Part shown: piece by piece, positions 44,010 to 53,605 of the stretch
Numbering within the stretch: position 1 is the first letter of the stretch
Layout of the letters: every line of letters begins with the position of its first letter
Source of the DNA: Paenibacillus sanguinis 2301083 = DSM 16941
GTDB lineage: Bacteria; Bacillota; Bacilli; Paenibacillales; Paenibacillaceae
DNA: 64,000 nt
Assembly (NCBI RefSeq): GCF_000374825.1
Contig: NZ_KB895377.1
Span: 124,001-188,000, forward strand
Direction: 5' to 3'
The notes under the pieces: generated by a model
Told to the model about the DNA's origin: nothing
Seen by the model: only the letters and a program-made list of their open reading frames with translations
Databases searched by the model: none
Position numbers and translations under genes: made by a program

Positions 44010-47000
44010 TTGAGAAGACCATTTTACATTTTATTAATTACCAGTGTGTTTTTAAGTATCTTTGCACCGTTGGCTCATGCCCATGCTAGTCCGGAAGGGG
44101 TGGAGATAGCGGACATCGTGGCGCATTATCCTTTAAACCGTGCTTATCACTATCAGAATAAACTGAATCCTGCCCAGCAGTTGTCCGGTAGTTCCCCGGT
44201 CTGGACGGCAGACTATGTGTCTCTGGTCAATCCAGGTAATTCAAATAACGGACATATTGCAGGTCAAAATCCAGGGACTCCGGTAACGGGAGACAAGATT
44301 TCTTTTTCACTTGATATTAAATTGAATAGCACACAAACCCGTTCTACGAGCCCGGAAAATACACTTTTCTCCTATGGAGCTGACAATAATCGCAATATAA
44401 CGCTGCGACCATACTACGACAGCGGCTTGGCTGCGGTTGTCCTCCGGCAGCAAGGGACGGATGCGATTGTGGCCTCGTTTCCGGCACCAGCCGCCGATAT
44501 GTGGCATAATTATGCGATTTCGCTGGACGGCTCGGCTGACATCGGCAAGCTGATCGTTTGGGTTGATGGGGTTAAGGTCGCAGAGGCAGCGGCAAGCGGA
44601 ATTGGAGCAGATGCAATCGGCCATGGGCAGCTGCGGCTCAATCGTACCATTTCGACCTATTCCAATCTGGATTCACATTATCGAGATGTTCGTATCTATA
44701 AAGGAGTGCTGACGGAAGAACAGGCAACGGCTCTGGCCCAGGAAATCCGCGAGTTCACTTGGAACGATTTGTTAGCGCTAAAGCCGTTAAACGATGGAAT
44801 GAAGATCAGGAGACTTTCACTGTTCCAGGATCCGAATGTGGTCTGGACCTCAAGCGATACGAGTGTCATTAATCCTGCCACAGGAAGCGTCATACGGCCC
44901 GGCCAAGGCGCGAGTGCCAAGCAAGTTACCCTGACTTTGCATTGGTTTGACTACAGTCAGAATTACACGGTTTTGGTTCCTCCGATGGATGCAGGGGATC
45001 ACCTTATTGCCGATTTCAATTTCGACGACCCTTCGAGCGGTCTTGAGGGGGGTGGAGCGAAGGCTGTAGTGCAAGGCTTGGCCAGCTATGGGGATTCCTT
45101 GCCAGGACAGGGAAAAGCGGCAAAGATCCACAACGGCTTCTGGCTGAATGTAACCCAAGATGATGGTACAACCCCGCTTCTTGCCGGACTTGATGAAATC
45201 ACGATTTCTTATGATAGCCAAACAAGCGGAGGCAGCGGCTGGGTCTTCTTTGCCGCACCGGATACCTCAACACAGACTTATCTGAGTGAACGCTATCTTG
45301 GCATTCTGGATAAGCAGGATTCCTTGACAGTGGAACGATATAACAATAGCGGCGCGCGCCCGGAAAGCGCGAAGGCACCCGCAGGAGCGGAGTGGAAGCA
45401 TGTTGACGTGGTCGTTTCTGCCACGGATACCAAGCTGTATATAGATGGTCAGCTTGTATCCAGCATCGCCAGCAGTCATACTTTAACAGATATTTTGACC
45501 AGCTCGGGAGGCATTTTCCAGCTCGGGAAAGGCAATTGGGGCTCAGGTGAATATTACGAAGGCATGATCGACAATTTCCAGGTTTTCAATAAAGCGCTTA
45601 CTGAAGCAGAGCTGGTTGAATACCGTGTAATGAATATTCCGCCAGTTGTTGAACCGGCTGCCGGTCAAATCTACGGTCCGGTGACGATATCTCATCCGGC
45701 AGGGGATAAATATATTTATTATACGACCGATGGAACCGAGCCTACCCTGAATAGCACGCCATATACAGGGCCGTTTGAGGTGCAGAACGGAGTTACGGTT
45801 AAAGCAGCGGCCATCGCTCCCAATGGGAGCCGTAGCGAAATTGTAACCGTTCAATACTATTCCAATGCCTGGTCAGCCACCGCGCTTGCTTTCAGACTGG
45901 ATGGTCAGGATACGGTTAACAATGTGAAGCTTACTTGGCCGTTGCTTGAAGGAGCGGATTACTATGCGGTTTATCGCCAGGATCAGTTGATTAACCGGAC
46001 GTACGGGGATACTGTCGATGAATATGGGCTTGATGTGGGGCAGGACTATACGTATACCGTGAAGGCGATCAAGGACGGAGCAGAAATTGCGGCTGCACCA
46101 ACAAACCGTGTGCATACGTTCGCCTATGATCCGGCGGAGATTACGCGAAAGAAAAATAACTATACGGGTGAGGATCAGTTGGCCGCAGGCGAACCCTACG
46201 GGATCAAAGCGGGCGATACCTGGTATCACTATTTCTATAGCGGGGTCAGAGATGCGGCCACCGGGCTGGTAACTACCAGCATCTACGAGCAGACCAGCAC
46301 TGATGGAAGGTCGTACGGTGACGACCGCTTGCTGGGCTCCTTCGAGGATATGCGGGTTGAAATGGAGGGCTACAGGCTCAATCCGCAGAGTGGAAAGGTC
46401 GTATTCAGCGCGCATGAGGAAGCTAGCAGCGGCTACGGGCGAGCAGGTGTGTTTTTGGGCTCGGTCACGCCCGGCAGCAATGATTTCTCAGTCACTTTTA
46501 GAGGCCGTCCGTTTGAGAAGGAATCACGGGATATGACGCTTTTTGTGGATGATGATCACACGGCGTATCTTTTTTTCGCTACCCGCAACAACAGCGATAT
46601 AGCCATTGTCAGGCTGGACTCCAATTGGGAGAGGCCCGCAGCATTGGTAAACACCATATTTGAGGGTAAGAAAAAGGAATCTCCGTCATTGATTAAACAT
46701 GATGGACGCTATTATTTCTTTGGTTCCACGGCCAACGGCTGGTATCCGAGTCAGGGGGAATATGCTTCCGCCGCTTCTATTGCCGGGGAATGGACGCCGC
46801 TTCGTCCAATCGGCAACGCTGCTTCTTATGCTACCCAGGCCAATGGAATCGCAAGGCATACAGGAGCGAACGGACGGGAGACTTTTCTCGCCAACGGCTA
46901 CCATTGGGGGGCGCAATATGCTGACAACTACAAAGATCCGATGGGGACGTATGCCAGACTGTTTCCCACAGTTTTTCATAACGGGATTGCAACCTCTGAA

Positions 47001-49778
47001 TGGTTTCATCAATTGGATAAACATCCTGAATACGGCATGATACCGGTACAGGCGGGACAATTTCTTTCTTTGGGAAAGAAAGCCGTTGCTTCTGGAGGTG
47101 TAGATGCAACGGCGGTGACAGATGGTGCAGATTTGGCCACAGCTGCGCGAGTGTCGCACAGCACTCTTCCTTACGACCTGGTCATTGATCTGGAGCAGCC
47201 TGCCCAATTGTCGGAAATCAATCTGACCACCAGGCTGGTGGGGGGCTCCGATGTTGCCTATCGTTACACCCTGGAAGGCAGCTTGGATCAGGAAAACTGG
47301 AGCATTCTGGCGGATGGTTCAGAGAACAATGTTGTTGGTTTTGTCACCCATGCGCTTTCGGATGCCAGCCGTTATCGCTATGTCCGCTTGACCGTGAACC
47401 AGATCATCAACGTGCATAACGGACAAAGCGCAGTCTGGGCCGACGGGGTGATCGAGCTGGCGGTATTTGGCACACCGTTGATCGACAAATCGGAGCTTCA
47501 GGCACAATATGATGAGAAGAAAAATACGGGGAAGGGCGACTTTACGAACGCTACCTGGAAGAAGATCACGCAGGCTCTGGAGCATGCGCAAACAATTCTG
47601 GACGATCATGAGGCGATGCAATGGGATGTGGACCGGGCGGTCTTGCAAATCGAAGAAGCCTTCAAATGGGCATTAACCGTTCAGCCAGGGAACGTAGTGG
47701 ATTATGCTTCCGCCGGCGTACCGGTTGGTGAAACCTGGTATGACACAGAAGGGAATCCGATTCAGGCGCATGGCGGCGGATTTCTGCAGCAAACGGCTGA
47801 AGATGGCAACCCCGTTTATTACTGGGTAGGAGAGAACAAAATTCATAACCGGGCCAGCTTTCATGCCGTGACATTGTATTCTTCCCGCGATTTGGTGAAC
47901 TGGGCTTATGAAGGAGACATTCTTGACCCATTCTCAGTTACCGTGGAAGGAGCGGAATATGGACTGCTGGACAGCAAATGGGAGCGTCCAAAGCTTCTGT
48001 ATAATGAAAAGACTGGCAAATACGTACTCTTTGGTCATTGGGAAACAGCGAACAGCTATGCAAGCAGTCAAATCGCGGTAGCCACCGCAGATCAGGTGAC
48101 CGGGCCATACACTTTCCTGGGTCACTGGCGTCCGGGAGGTACGCTGCGAAACTGGCGCAGCGATGGCGGGCTTTTCCTCGATTCGGAATATTACAAATCC
48201 AGTGGTATTCGTGTGGAGGTTCCGTCAAGCGTGCAAAGCGATGTTGCACAAATGGGCTATGCTTCCCGGGATTTCACCGTGTTCGCCGATGATGACGGAA
48301 CAGCCTATCTAATATCGGCAGAAGGACATTCCATGAGAGTGCATCGGCTGAATGAGGCCTACACGGATGTAGATTTCACAACCTATGCTTATAGCGAGCC
48401 CGCCTTCAAGTCGGCTGATTTTGAATCCTATAACTTCTATGATGACATCGGACGTGAAGCGCCGGCGATTGTGCGTGCGGATGACGGGTACTACATGGCT
48501 TCCTCCGGGCAATCGGGCTGGCTGCCGAATCAGGGCACCCTTAGCTATAATGCCGACTTGAGAGATCCGGACGGCTGGACGCCCATCAAAGAAGATGGCC
48601 TCATTATAGAGAAATACGCCTTTGGAAACAACAGCACATACTACAGCCAGCCGACTAATATTATGAAATTGACCAATGAGGCCGGGGAAAAAACATATGT
48701 GTATATGGGGGACCGCTGGCGGTCCAGTCAGCTTGCCGATTCTCGTTATGTATGGTTGCCGATGACGTTTGATACGGAAGAGCATACCGCCTCGATCGTC
48801 TATACGCCGGGTTGGAAGCTGGATGCGGCGACTGGCAGTCTAGAGGTTCCGCCGATTGAGCTGGTTTCCCAAGGCAAGCCTGCGTATATCACGGGAAATG
48901 ACTCGGTACAGGGGATTGAGAACGCCAATGACGGTATTGCTTACAACCTGAGAACCTCCGGCGATTCAAGCCATTTCTTTGGCGGATTGACTGCCCCGTA
49001 CGAATATACACTCGATTTGGGGGCTGTCTATGATTTAGCCCGGATCGATGTAGCCTATCGGTTGTATAACGGCTCGGAGATGTATCACAGGTATCAAATT
49101 TTCGCTTCAAACGATGATGAGAACTGGACAGAGCTGGTGAATAATGATACGAACATGTGGGCCGGGTTCAACTCGAATCCGTTACAAGGAGCTTATCGAT
49201 ATGTGAAGCTCAAGGTTAACGAGGTAAGGCGCGTCAACAACGATTCGCTCAGCAATGGTTGGGGCAGCGGGCTTGTCGAGGTTCAGGTATATGCCCATCC
49301 GGGCAACCCGGCCACACTCTCCCTGCCTATCGCTGACCTGGACTCGGGCGTGTATTCTTCTTCGCAGCAAGTGACGCTTTCCCATGAGAAGGAAACGGCC
49401 AGGATCTATTATACGCTGGATGGCAGTACGCCAACCGTTACAAGTGCGGTTTATGGGGAGCCGATTGAGCTGCCGATAGGTAAAACTACACTCAAAGCGA
49501 TAGCGGCAGCAGATGGCCAAACAAGTGGCGTGGTGGAGAAAAATTATGTGATTCAGGCGAGTGAGACCGAGAGTCCGGTGCTTTTGCCAGACCCTGACAG
49601 TGGAGCTGCTATTCAGCAATTTGATATGACATTCGGATTGGGTAGAGCAACGCAAAGCACATATGCTCGGGACTTTACGTTTCCTTTCGATCGAAGGCAA
49701 CTGGTATGGTCCCAAGGGCATGAGCAACTTGCGTACAAACAGCAGCGACGGTTACCGAATCATCCATCGTTGAGTTAG
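44010..49778 (+). CDS. Secreted multidomain protein with two GH43 propellers
   Basis: The 1922-residue protein starts at TTG with a signal peptide (about 1-27, ending AHAHA). Approximate domains: LamG-like 31-240, bacterial Ig-like 244-327, LamG-like 330-534, chitobiase C-terminal type 547-615, Fn3-like 620-700, GH43 propeller A 707-1004, F5/8C (CBM32) 1016-1154, helical FIVAR-like 1155-1225, GH43 propeller B 1230-1604, F5/8C 1614-1760, second chitobiase type 1764-1849, tail. Propeller B has IQAHGGGF and WERPKLLYN (Glu1325), as in exo-beta-1,3-galactanases (GH43_24). Both have a likely acid Glu (890, 1483) and a Gln (943, 1547) where that group uses Gln. No wall anchor is seen. It would trim type II arabinogalactan outside the cell. 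Confidence 0.85.
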   Translation: MRRPFYILLITSVFLSIFAPLAHAHASPEGVEIADIVAHYPLNRAYHYQNKLNPAQQLSGSSPVWTADYVSLVNPGNSNNGHIAGQNPGTPVTGDKISFSLDIKLNSTQTRSTSPENTLFSYGADNNRNITLRPYYDSGLAAVVLRQQGTDAIVASFPAPAADMWHNYAISLDGSADIGKLIVWVDGVKVAEAAASGIGADAIGHGQLRLNRTISTYSNLDSHYRDVRIYKGVLTEEQATALAQEIREFTWNDLLALKPLNDGMKIRRLSLFQDPNVVWTSSDTSVINPATGSVIRPGQGASAKQVTLTLHWFDYSQNYTVLVPPMDAGDHLIADFNFDDPSSGLEGGGAKAVVQGLASYGDSLPGQGKAAKIHNGFWLNVTQDDGTTPLLAGLDEITISYDSQTSGGSGWVFFAAPDTSTQTYLSERYLGILDKQDSLTVERYNNSGARPESAKAPAGAEWKHVDVVVSATDTKLYIDGQLVSSIASSHTLTDILTSSGGIFQLGKGNWGSGEYYEGMIDNFQVFNKALTEAELVEYRVMNIPPVVEPAAGQIYGPVTISHPAGDKYIYYTTDGTEPTLNSTPYTGPFEVQNGVTVKAAAIAPNGSRSEIVTVQYYSNAWSATALAFRLDGQDTVNNVKLTWPLLEGADYYAVYRQDQLINRTYGDTVDEYGLDVGQDYTYTVKAIKDGAEIAAAPTNRVHTFAYDPAEITRKKNNYTGEDQLAAGEPYGIKAGDTWYHYFYSGVRDAATGLVTTSIYEQTSTDGRSYGDDRLLGSFEDMRVEMEGYRLNPQSGKVVFSAHEEASSGYGRAGVFLGSVTPGSNDFSVTFRGRPFEKESRDMTLFVDDDHTAYLFFATRNNSDIAIVRLDSNWERPAALVNTIFEGKKKESPSLIKHDGRYYFFGSTANGWYPSQGEYASAASIAGEWTPLRPIGNAASYATQANGIARHTGANGRETFLANGYHWGAQYADNYKDPMGTYARLFPTVFHNGIATSEWFHQLDKHPEYGMIPVQAGQFLSLGKKAVASGGVDATAVTDGADLATAARVSHSTLPYDLVIDLEQPAQLSEINLTTRLVGGSDVAYRYTLEGSLDQENWSILADGSENNVVGFVTHALSDASRYRYVRLTVNQIINVHNGQSAVWADGVIELAVFGTPLIDKSELQAQYDEKKNTGKGDFTNATWKKITQALEHAQTILDDHEAMQWDVDRAVLQIEEAFKWALTVQPGNVVDYASAGVPVGETWYDTEGNPIQAHGGGFLQQTAEDGNPVYYWVGENKIHNRASFHAVTLYSSRDLVNWAYEGDILDPFSVTVEGAEYGLLDSKWERPKLLYNEKTGKYVLFGHWETANSYASSQIAVATADQVTGPYTFLGHWRPGGTLRNWRSDGGLFLDSEYYKSSGIRVEVPSSVQSDVAQMGYASRDFTVFADDDGTAYLISAEGHSMRVHRLNEAYTDVDFTTYAYSEPAFKSADFESYNFYDDIGREAPAIVRADDGYYMASSGQSGWLPNQGTLSYNADLRDPDGWTPIKEDGLIIEKYAFGNNSTYYSQPTNIMKLTNEAGEKTYVYMGDRWRSSQLADSRYVWLPMTFDTEEHTASIVYTPGWKLDAATGSLEVPPIELVSQGKPAYITGNDSVQGIENANDGIAYNLRTSGDSSHFFGGLTAPYEYTLDLGAVYDLARIDVAYRLYNGSEMYHRYQIFASNDDENWTELVNNDTNMWAGFNSNPLQGAYRYVKLKVNEVRRVNNDSLSNGWGSGLVEVQVYAHPGNPATLSLPIADLDSGVYSSSQQVTLSHEKETARIYYTLDGSTPTVTSAVYGEPIELPIGKTTLKAIAAADGQTSGVVEKNYVIQASETESPVLLPDPDSGAAIQQFDMTFGLGRATQSTYARDFTFPFDRRQLVWSQGHEQLAYKQQRRLPNHPSLS

Positions 49779-49793
49779 TCCGCAGCTGTTTAT

Positions 49794-49830
49794 GCAACAG
49801 GAGTTCGGCATTGCGCCGGGCTCCTGTTGC
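49794..49830. terminator. Bidirectional terminator
   Basis: GCAACAGGAG (49794-49803) pairs with CTCCTGTTGC (49821-49830). It lies between the giant gene and the convergent response-regulator gene. Confidence 0.75.
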
Positions 49831-49861
49831 TTTATGAGATGCTTGCCGGATGGGCTATGGG

Positions 49862-50704
49862 CTACATCAATCGGGTTCTCCTGTATTGATATGGCGTGAC
49901 CCCGTACTTTTCCTTGAACAGCTGGATAAAATACTGGTTCTTTTTGTAGCCGACCATTTGGGAAATGTCTGATACGCGGAGCTCGGAATCCAGCAGCAGG
50001 CGGGAAGCTTTCTCTAGCCGTTTTCGGGAAATGTAGCTTGACACATTTTCTGCTGTTGCCTGCTTGAATAGCTTGGATAGGTAAACCGGATGAAGATGGG
50101 CGATTTTGCCTAATTCATCCAAACTAAGACTATGATCCAGATGGTTTTCAATGTAGGCCTGCACCTTGGCGACAATACTTTGATTAGACAAGTGCTTGTG
50201 ATTCGGAATTTGCTCGACAGCCGATTCATAGCCTGCAAATTCCTTCCTTGCGGCCCGGTTTTCCCCGAGGAGCGAGAGCAGGTATCCCAAACCGTCGAAC
50301 GGCTTTCCGGAAGCTGGCAGAACGGGGCGCTTCTCGTGAATTCTGGCCACGGCTTTGGCCATAGCCGTCTCCATATCATCCTTGTCCACAGGCTTGAGCA
50401 AATAGTCGAGCGCGCCTAGCCGGAGCCCTTGCTGCGCATAGTCGAACTGGGAATAGCCCGAGAGAAAGATGACTTTGGTCGGCAAGCTGTTTTCGTGGAT
50501 ATGCTGAAGCAGGTCAATTCCCGTGACCTCAGGCATCCGAATGTCCGTAATCAGGATGTCCACAGGGCTTCGGCTCAGCATGTCCCTGGCTTCGATAGAA
50601 TTGGTCGTCGTCTCGATATGGTCGATGCCGAAGGCTCTCCAATCAAGCAGGTGCTTCAGGTATTCAACCACATGTTGTCCGTCGTCAACGATTAAAAGCT
50701 GCAT
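49862..50704 (-). CDS. Response regulator with AraC output domain (YesN type)
   Basis: The 280-residue protein has a receiver domain (1-120) with acidic pocket IVDDG, phospho-acceptor Asp54 (LITDIRMPE) and conserved Lys in DYLLKPVD. Two AraC helix-turn-helix motifs follow at about 175-275 (LSLDELGKIAHLHPVYLSKLF, LRVSDISQMVGYKKNQYFIQLF). The linker is only about 50 residues, whereas Paenibacillus YesN proteins usually have a much longer middle domain. It overlaps the sensor kinase gene by 20 bases, so they act as a pair. The likely targets are the divergent CUT1 operon and perhaps the GH genes with the shared GTTC boxes. Confidence 0.92.
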   Translation of the reverse strand: MQLLIVDDGQHVVEYLKHLLDWRAFGIDHIETTTNSIEARDMLSRSPVDILITDIRMPEVTGIDLLQHIHENSLPTKVIFLSGYSQFDYAQQGLRLGALDYLLKPVDKDDMETAMAKAVARIHEKRPVLPASGKPFDGLGYLLSLLGENRAARKEFAGYESAVEQIPNHKHLSNQSIVAKVQAYIENHLDHSLSLDELGKIAHLHPVYLSKLFKQATAENVSSYISRKRLEKASRLLLDSELRVSDISQMVGYKKNQYFIQLFKEKYGVTPYQYRRTRLM

Positions 50705-52415
50705 AAGCCTCTCCTTTCTCAGAGGGGAAGCAGATTAGCAACAGGACGGATAGCCCTCCCCAATCATTTATGAAAAATTGCAGTCCGCTGGGCTCGCCGT
50801 ACGTATTTTTCAGCCTGCGGTTGATATTCCACAGCCCAACTCCCTCTGTGCCCTCCGGGGAGATAGTGGATGCGATCCGGGACTCCAGGCTGCGGATTTC
50901 ATCAGGCGCAAGCCCTTTGCCGTCATCACAGACCTGGATCGCGATAGCGGCTTCCGTCAGTCTGACGTCAATAGCTACCCGATGGGCGCCTTGCTGGCTC
51001 TCAATCCCGTGCTGGATCGCATTCTCCACAACGGGCTGAATGATCAGCGGCACCATGGGGAGCGAGGCCAGCTCGGGCGGCAGGCTGATCTTGTATTCAA
51101 TCCTTTTGCTGAGTGCCATGATCGCCAGAAAATGCTCAGCCAGCTTGAGCTCGCTGCCCAGGGTGACATCATGGCGCTCCAATTTGGTGAGGTAGCGATA
51201 GTATTCAGCCAGATGCTTGCTCATTTTGATTACAGCATCGGGCGAAGAGCGGGCCATCGACATGATGAAGAACAAGCTGTTGTATAAGAAATGCGGGTTG
51301 ATCTGAGCCTGCAGCTGCTTCATTTCCGCGCTTTGCCTCAGCTCGGTTTCCGTGCTCAGGGAGGTGAACAGCTCGCGGATTTCGGTGACCATATGGTTAA
51401 AGCTTCTGAATAAATTGTAAAATTCATTGTCGGGATTTTCGGTAATTCGGGTGCTGTAATTGCCTTGTTCGACCTGCAAAAACTTTTTACCCAGCAGATG
51501 AACATTCCGGTAGTAATTCCGATAAAACGTAAAGATGACAAACAGACCTAATGCGAGGACGGCTAATATGCTGGCCAAAAAGAGCTTTTTGCTGCGGTCA
51601 AGCGGCTGCAGAAAATCATTGGTTCGGGTATAGGCAATCAAATATGTATCCAGCGGCTCTATATAACGGGAGAGAATGTAGTAGTCGTCTTTCTGATTAT
51701 GATAATCATATTTTAAAGTTTCCGCTGGATCGGGCAGAAGCATATCGCTCACGGCTTGCAGCAGGTCATGATCCACCTCTTGTTCGCTCCAGATCAGGTG
51801 GCTGTCATTAATCAGAAAAAAGGCGTTGGAGCTTTCGTCGTTGACTGCTTTCTTCAGCAGGCTCTTCAGGTAATCGGTATTCAGCTTCACGCCAACCACA
51901 TATTGCACAGGCTCGGGATGTCCGGGCTTTTGAATGTAAGGATAGACGGCAAAGTAATACAGGCTGTTGTCAACCGTTTTCCAGCCTCGTGTCTGAGTTT
52001 CAATAAATGGGAGCTTGGCTTGCGGGTCAAGACTGGTGGAGAAGAAGGTTTGTTCAGCTTTCCAGTAAATCCCTATGGAATCAATAGAACGGCTGGAAAG
52101 CAGCGGCCTTCCCAGGCGGTCAACCATTTCGTTTTTTTTCATTTGCGATTCGTAATTGCTCAGTTCAAGCACATGGTTTTGATAGAACCGTACATCGTTG
52201 TCTGTTGCAAACTGTACTCCATACATGCTCGCCTCGTACATAATTCCGTCAACAATGCTCTTCGCATATTCCAGCTGCTTCTTTGAAGCGCTAATCAGGC
52301 TTTCTTCCAGTGTCTTTGAACTTAACTGGTTCATAATGAAAAACAAGCTCAAGGTCAGCAACAGAAAAAAAACGAAAAAATAGATGAAGTGCTTCATGTT
52401 CATTTTTCTCATCAT
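50685..52415 (-). CDS. Sensor histidine kinase (YesM type)
   Basis: The 576-residue protein has an N-terminal transmembrane helix (about 10-30), an extracytoplasmic sensor to about 275, a second helix (LFLASILAVLALGLFVIFTFY), a HAMP domain, a His_kinase domain with the phospho-acceptor motif QINPHFLYNSL, and an ATPase domain with VVENAIQHG and CDDGKGL. ATG 52415 follows GGAAAGGA; the longer frame to 52457 lacks a ribosome site. It should sense an extracellular sugar and phosphorylate the YesN-type protein. Confidence 0.92.
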   Translation of the reverse strand: MMRKMNMKHFIYFFVFFLLLTLSLFFIMNQLSSKTLEESLISASKKQLEYAKSIVDGIMYEASMYGVQFATDNDVRFYQNHVLELSNYESQMKKNEMVDRLGRPLLSSRSIDSIGIYWKAEQTFFSTSLDPQAKLPFIETQTRGWKTVDNSLYYFAVYPYIQKPGHPEPVQYVVGVKLNTDYLKSLLKKAVNDESSNAFFLINDSHLIWSEQEVDHDLLQAVSDMLLPDPAETLKYDYHNQKDDYYILSRYIEPLDTYLIAYTRTNDFLQPLDRSKKLFLASILAVLALGLFVIFTFYRNYYRNVHLLGKKFLQVEQGNYSTRITENPDNEFYNLFRSFNHMVTEIRELFTSLSTETELRQSAEMKQLQAQINPHFLYNSLFFIMSMARSSPDAVIKMSKHLAEYYRYLTKLERHDVTLGSELKLAEHFLAIMALSKRIEYKISLPPELASLPMVPLIIQPVVENAIQHGIESQQGAHRVAIDVRLTEAAIAIQVCDDGKGLAPDEIRSLESRIASTISPEGTEGVGLWNINRRLKNTYGEPSGLQFFINDWGGLSVLLLICFPSEKGEAYAAFNR

Positions 52416-52470
52416 GCTGTTTTCCTTTCCAACCGGATTAGCTTTATCATAAGTCAAACCATCGGAAAGC

Positions 52471-52508
52471 GGAAGGCGCTTTCAAGCCAAAAAATGAAAG
52501 CGTTATAC
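52471..52508. promoter_or_regulatory. Two cre-like sites between divergent operons
   Basis: TGAAAGCGCC on the minus strand (52474-52483 region) and TGAAAGCGTTATAC on the plus strand (52495-52508) both begin like CcpA cre sites but deviate at their ends. They lie between the kinase and permease genes, so glucose repression of both is plausible. Confidence 0.4.
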
Positions 52509-52531
52509 AATTGTTTAAGAATGAGGTGATG

Positions 52532-53587
52532 ATGTTAAGACTTTGGCATTTTTGTATGAAAGCGCTTTTGTTAAGCTTAATGCGAGGGAGATTTCTCAGA
52601 GTTTGTATAAAGGGGGGAACTGCTATTCGTCAGATCGTTACTGCAAAATCGGCAAATCGGGCCAGACCAGAGCTATCCAAACCGACTCCGTGGAAGAAGG
52701 AAATGAAGAAAAACTGGCCTTTGTATGTGCTGTGCCTGCCCGCGATCGTGTTTGTGTGTATTTTTTCGTATGGCCCTATGGCTGGTCTGGTCATGGCCTT
52801 TCAGGATTACAAGCCATGGCTTGGCATCGGCGGTTCCGAGTGGATTGGACTCCAGAACTTTGCAAGAATCTTTGAATACAAGGAGTCGATGGAGGCGATT
52901 GTCAACACCTTGATTATTGCGGTTGCCAAGATTATTGTCGGCATGATCGTCCCGATCATTATGGCGATCCTGCTCAGCGAAATCCGGAACATCGGGGTGA
53001 AAAAAAGTGTGCAGACGCTCGTATATCTGCCGCACTTCTTGTCCTGGGTGACCGTCGCCGGGATGATGATCGACATTCTCGGACTGGAGGGCGGCGTCAA
53101 TCATGTGCTGACCCAGGTGTTCGGGATGGAGCCGGTTTTCTTTCTGGGTGATCCCGAGTTATTTCGGCCTACGGTCATTATCAGCGATTTGTGGAAAAGT
53201 TTCGGCTTCGGCATGATAGTCTATCTGGCGACGATAACGGGGATCGATCCTTCGTATTACGAGGCGGCGGAAATCGACGGAGCCACACGTCGGCAGCAAA
53301 TTCTCCATGTGACCTTGCCCTGCATGCTGCCGATGATTATCGTCATTGCAACGCTCAGCCTGGGCAACATTCTGGATGCCGGCTTCGATCAGATTTTCAA
53401 CTTGTACAACCCGCTTGTATACAGCACAGGGGATATTATTGACACTTATGTCTATCGTTCCTCCTTGCTGAATGGACAGTACGGGTTCGGGACCGCGGTG
53501 GGACTGTTCAAGTCGGGCATCAGCCTGGTTCTGATCGTTGTGTCCTACAGATTGGCCTATAAATATGCCAACTACAAAATCTTCTAA
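52532..53587 (+). CDS. CUT1 sugar permease, LplB type
   Basis: The protein of about 351 residues has six helices after a basic N-terminal part, the EAA loop YYEAAEIDGATRRQQILHVTLPCM and the GDIIDTYVYR segment of LplB permeases. The start is uncertain: ATG 52532 follows GAGG by about 5 bases but gives an unusual first 40 residues. A GGGGGG site at 52612-52617 lies before a non-ATG start near 52625, which would give a normal N-terminus. It is divergent from the YesM kinase. Confidence 0.85.
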   Translation: MLRLWHFCMKALLLSLMRGRFLRVCIKGGTAIRQIVTAKSANRARPELSKPTPWKKEMKKNWPLYVLCLPAIVFVCIFSYGPMAGLVMAFQDYKPWLGIGGSEWIGLQNFARIFEYKESMEAIVNTLIIAVAKIIVGMIVPIIMAILLSEIRNIGVKKSVQTLVYLPHFLSWVTVAGMMIDILGLEGGVNHVLTQVFGMEPVFFLGDPELFRPTVIISDLWKSFGFGMIVYLATITGIDPSYYEAAEIDGATRRQQILHVTLPCMLPMIIVIATLSLGNILDAGFDQIFNLYNPLVYSTGDIIDTYVYRSSLLNGQYGFGTAVGLFKSGISLVLIVVSYRLAYKYANYKIF

Positions 53588-53605
53588 TCGGGAAGGAGGA
53601 GGAGA

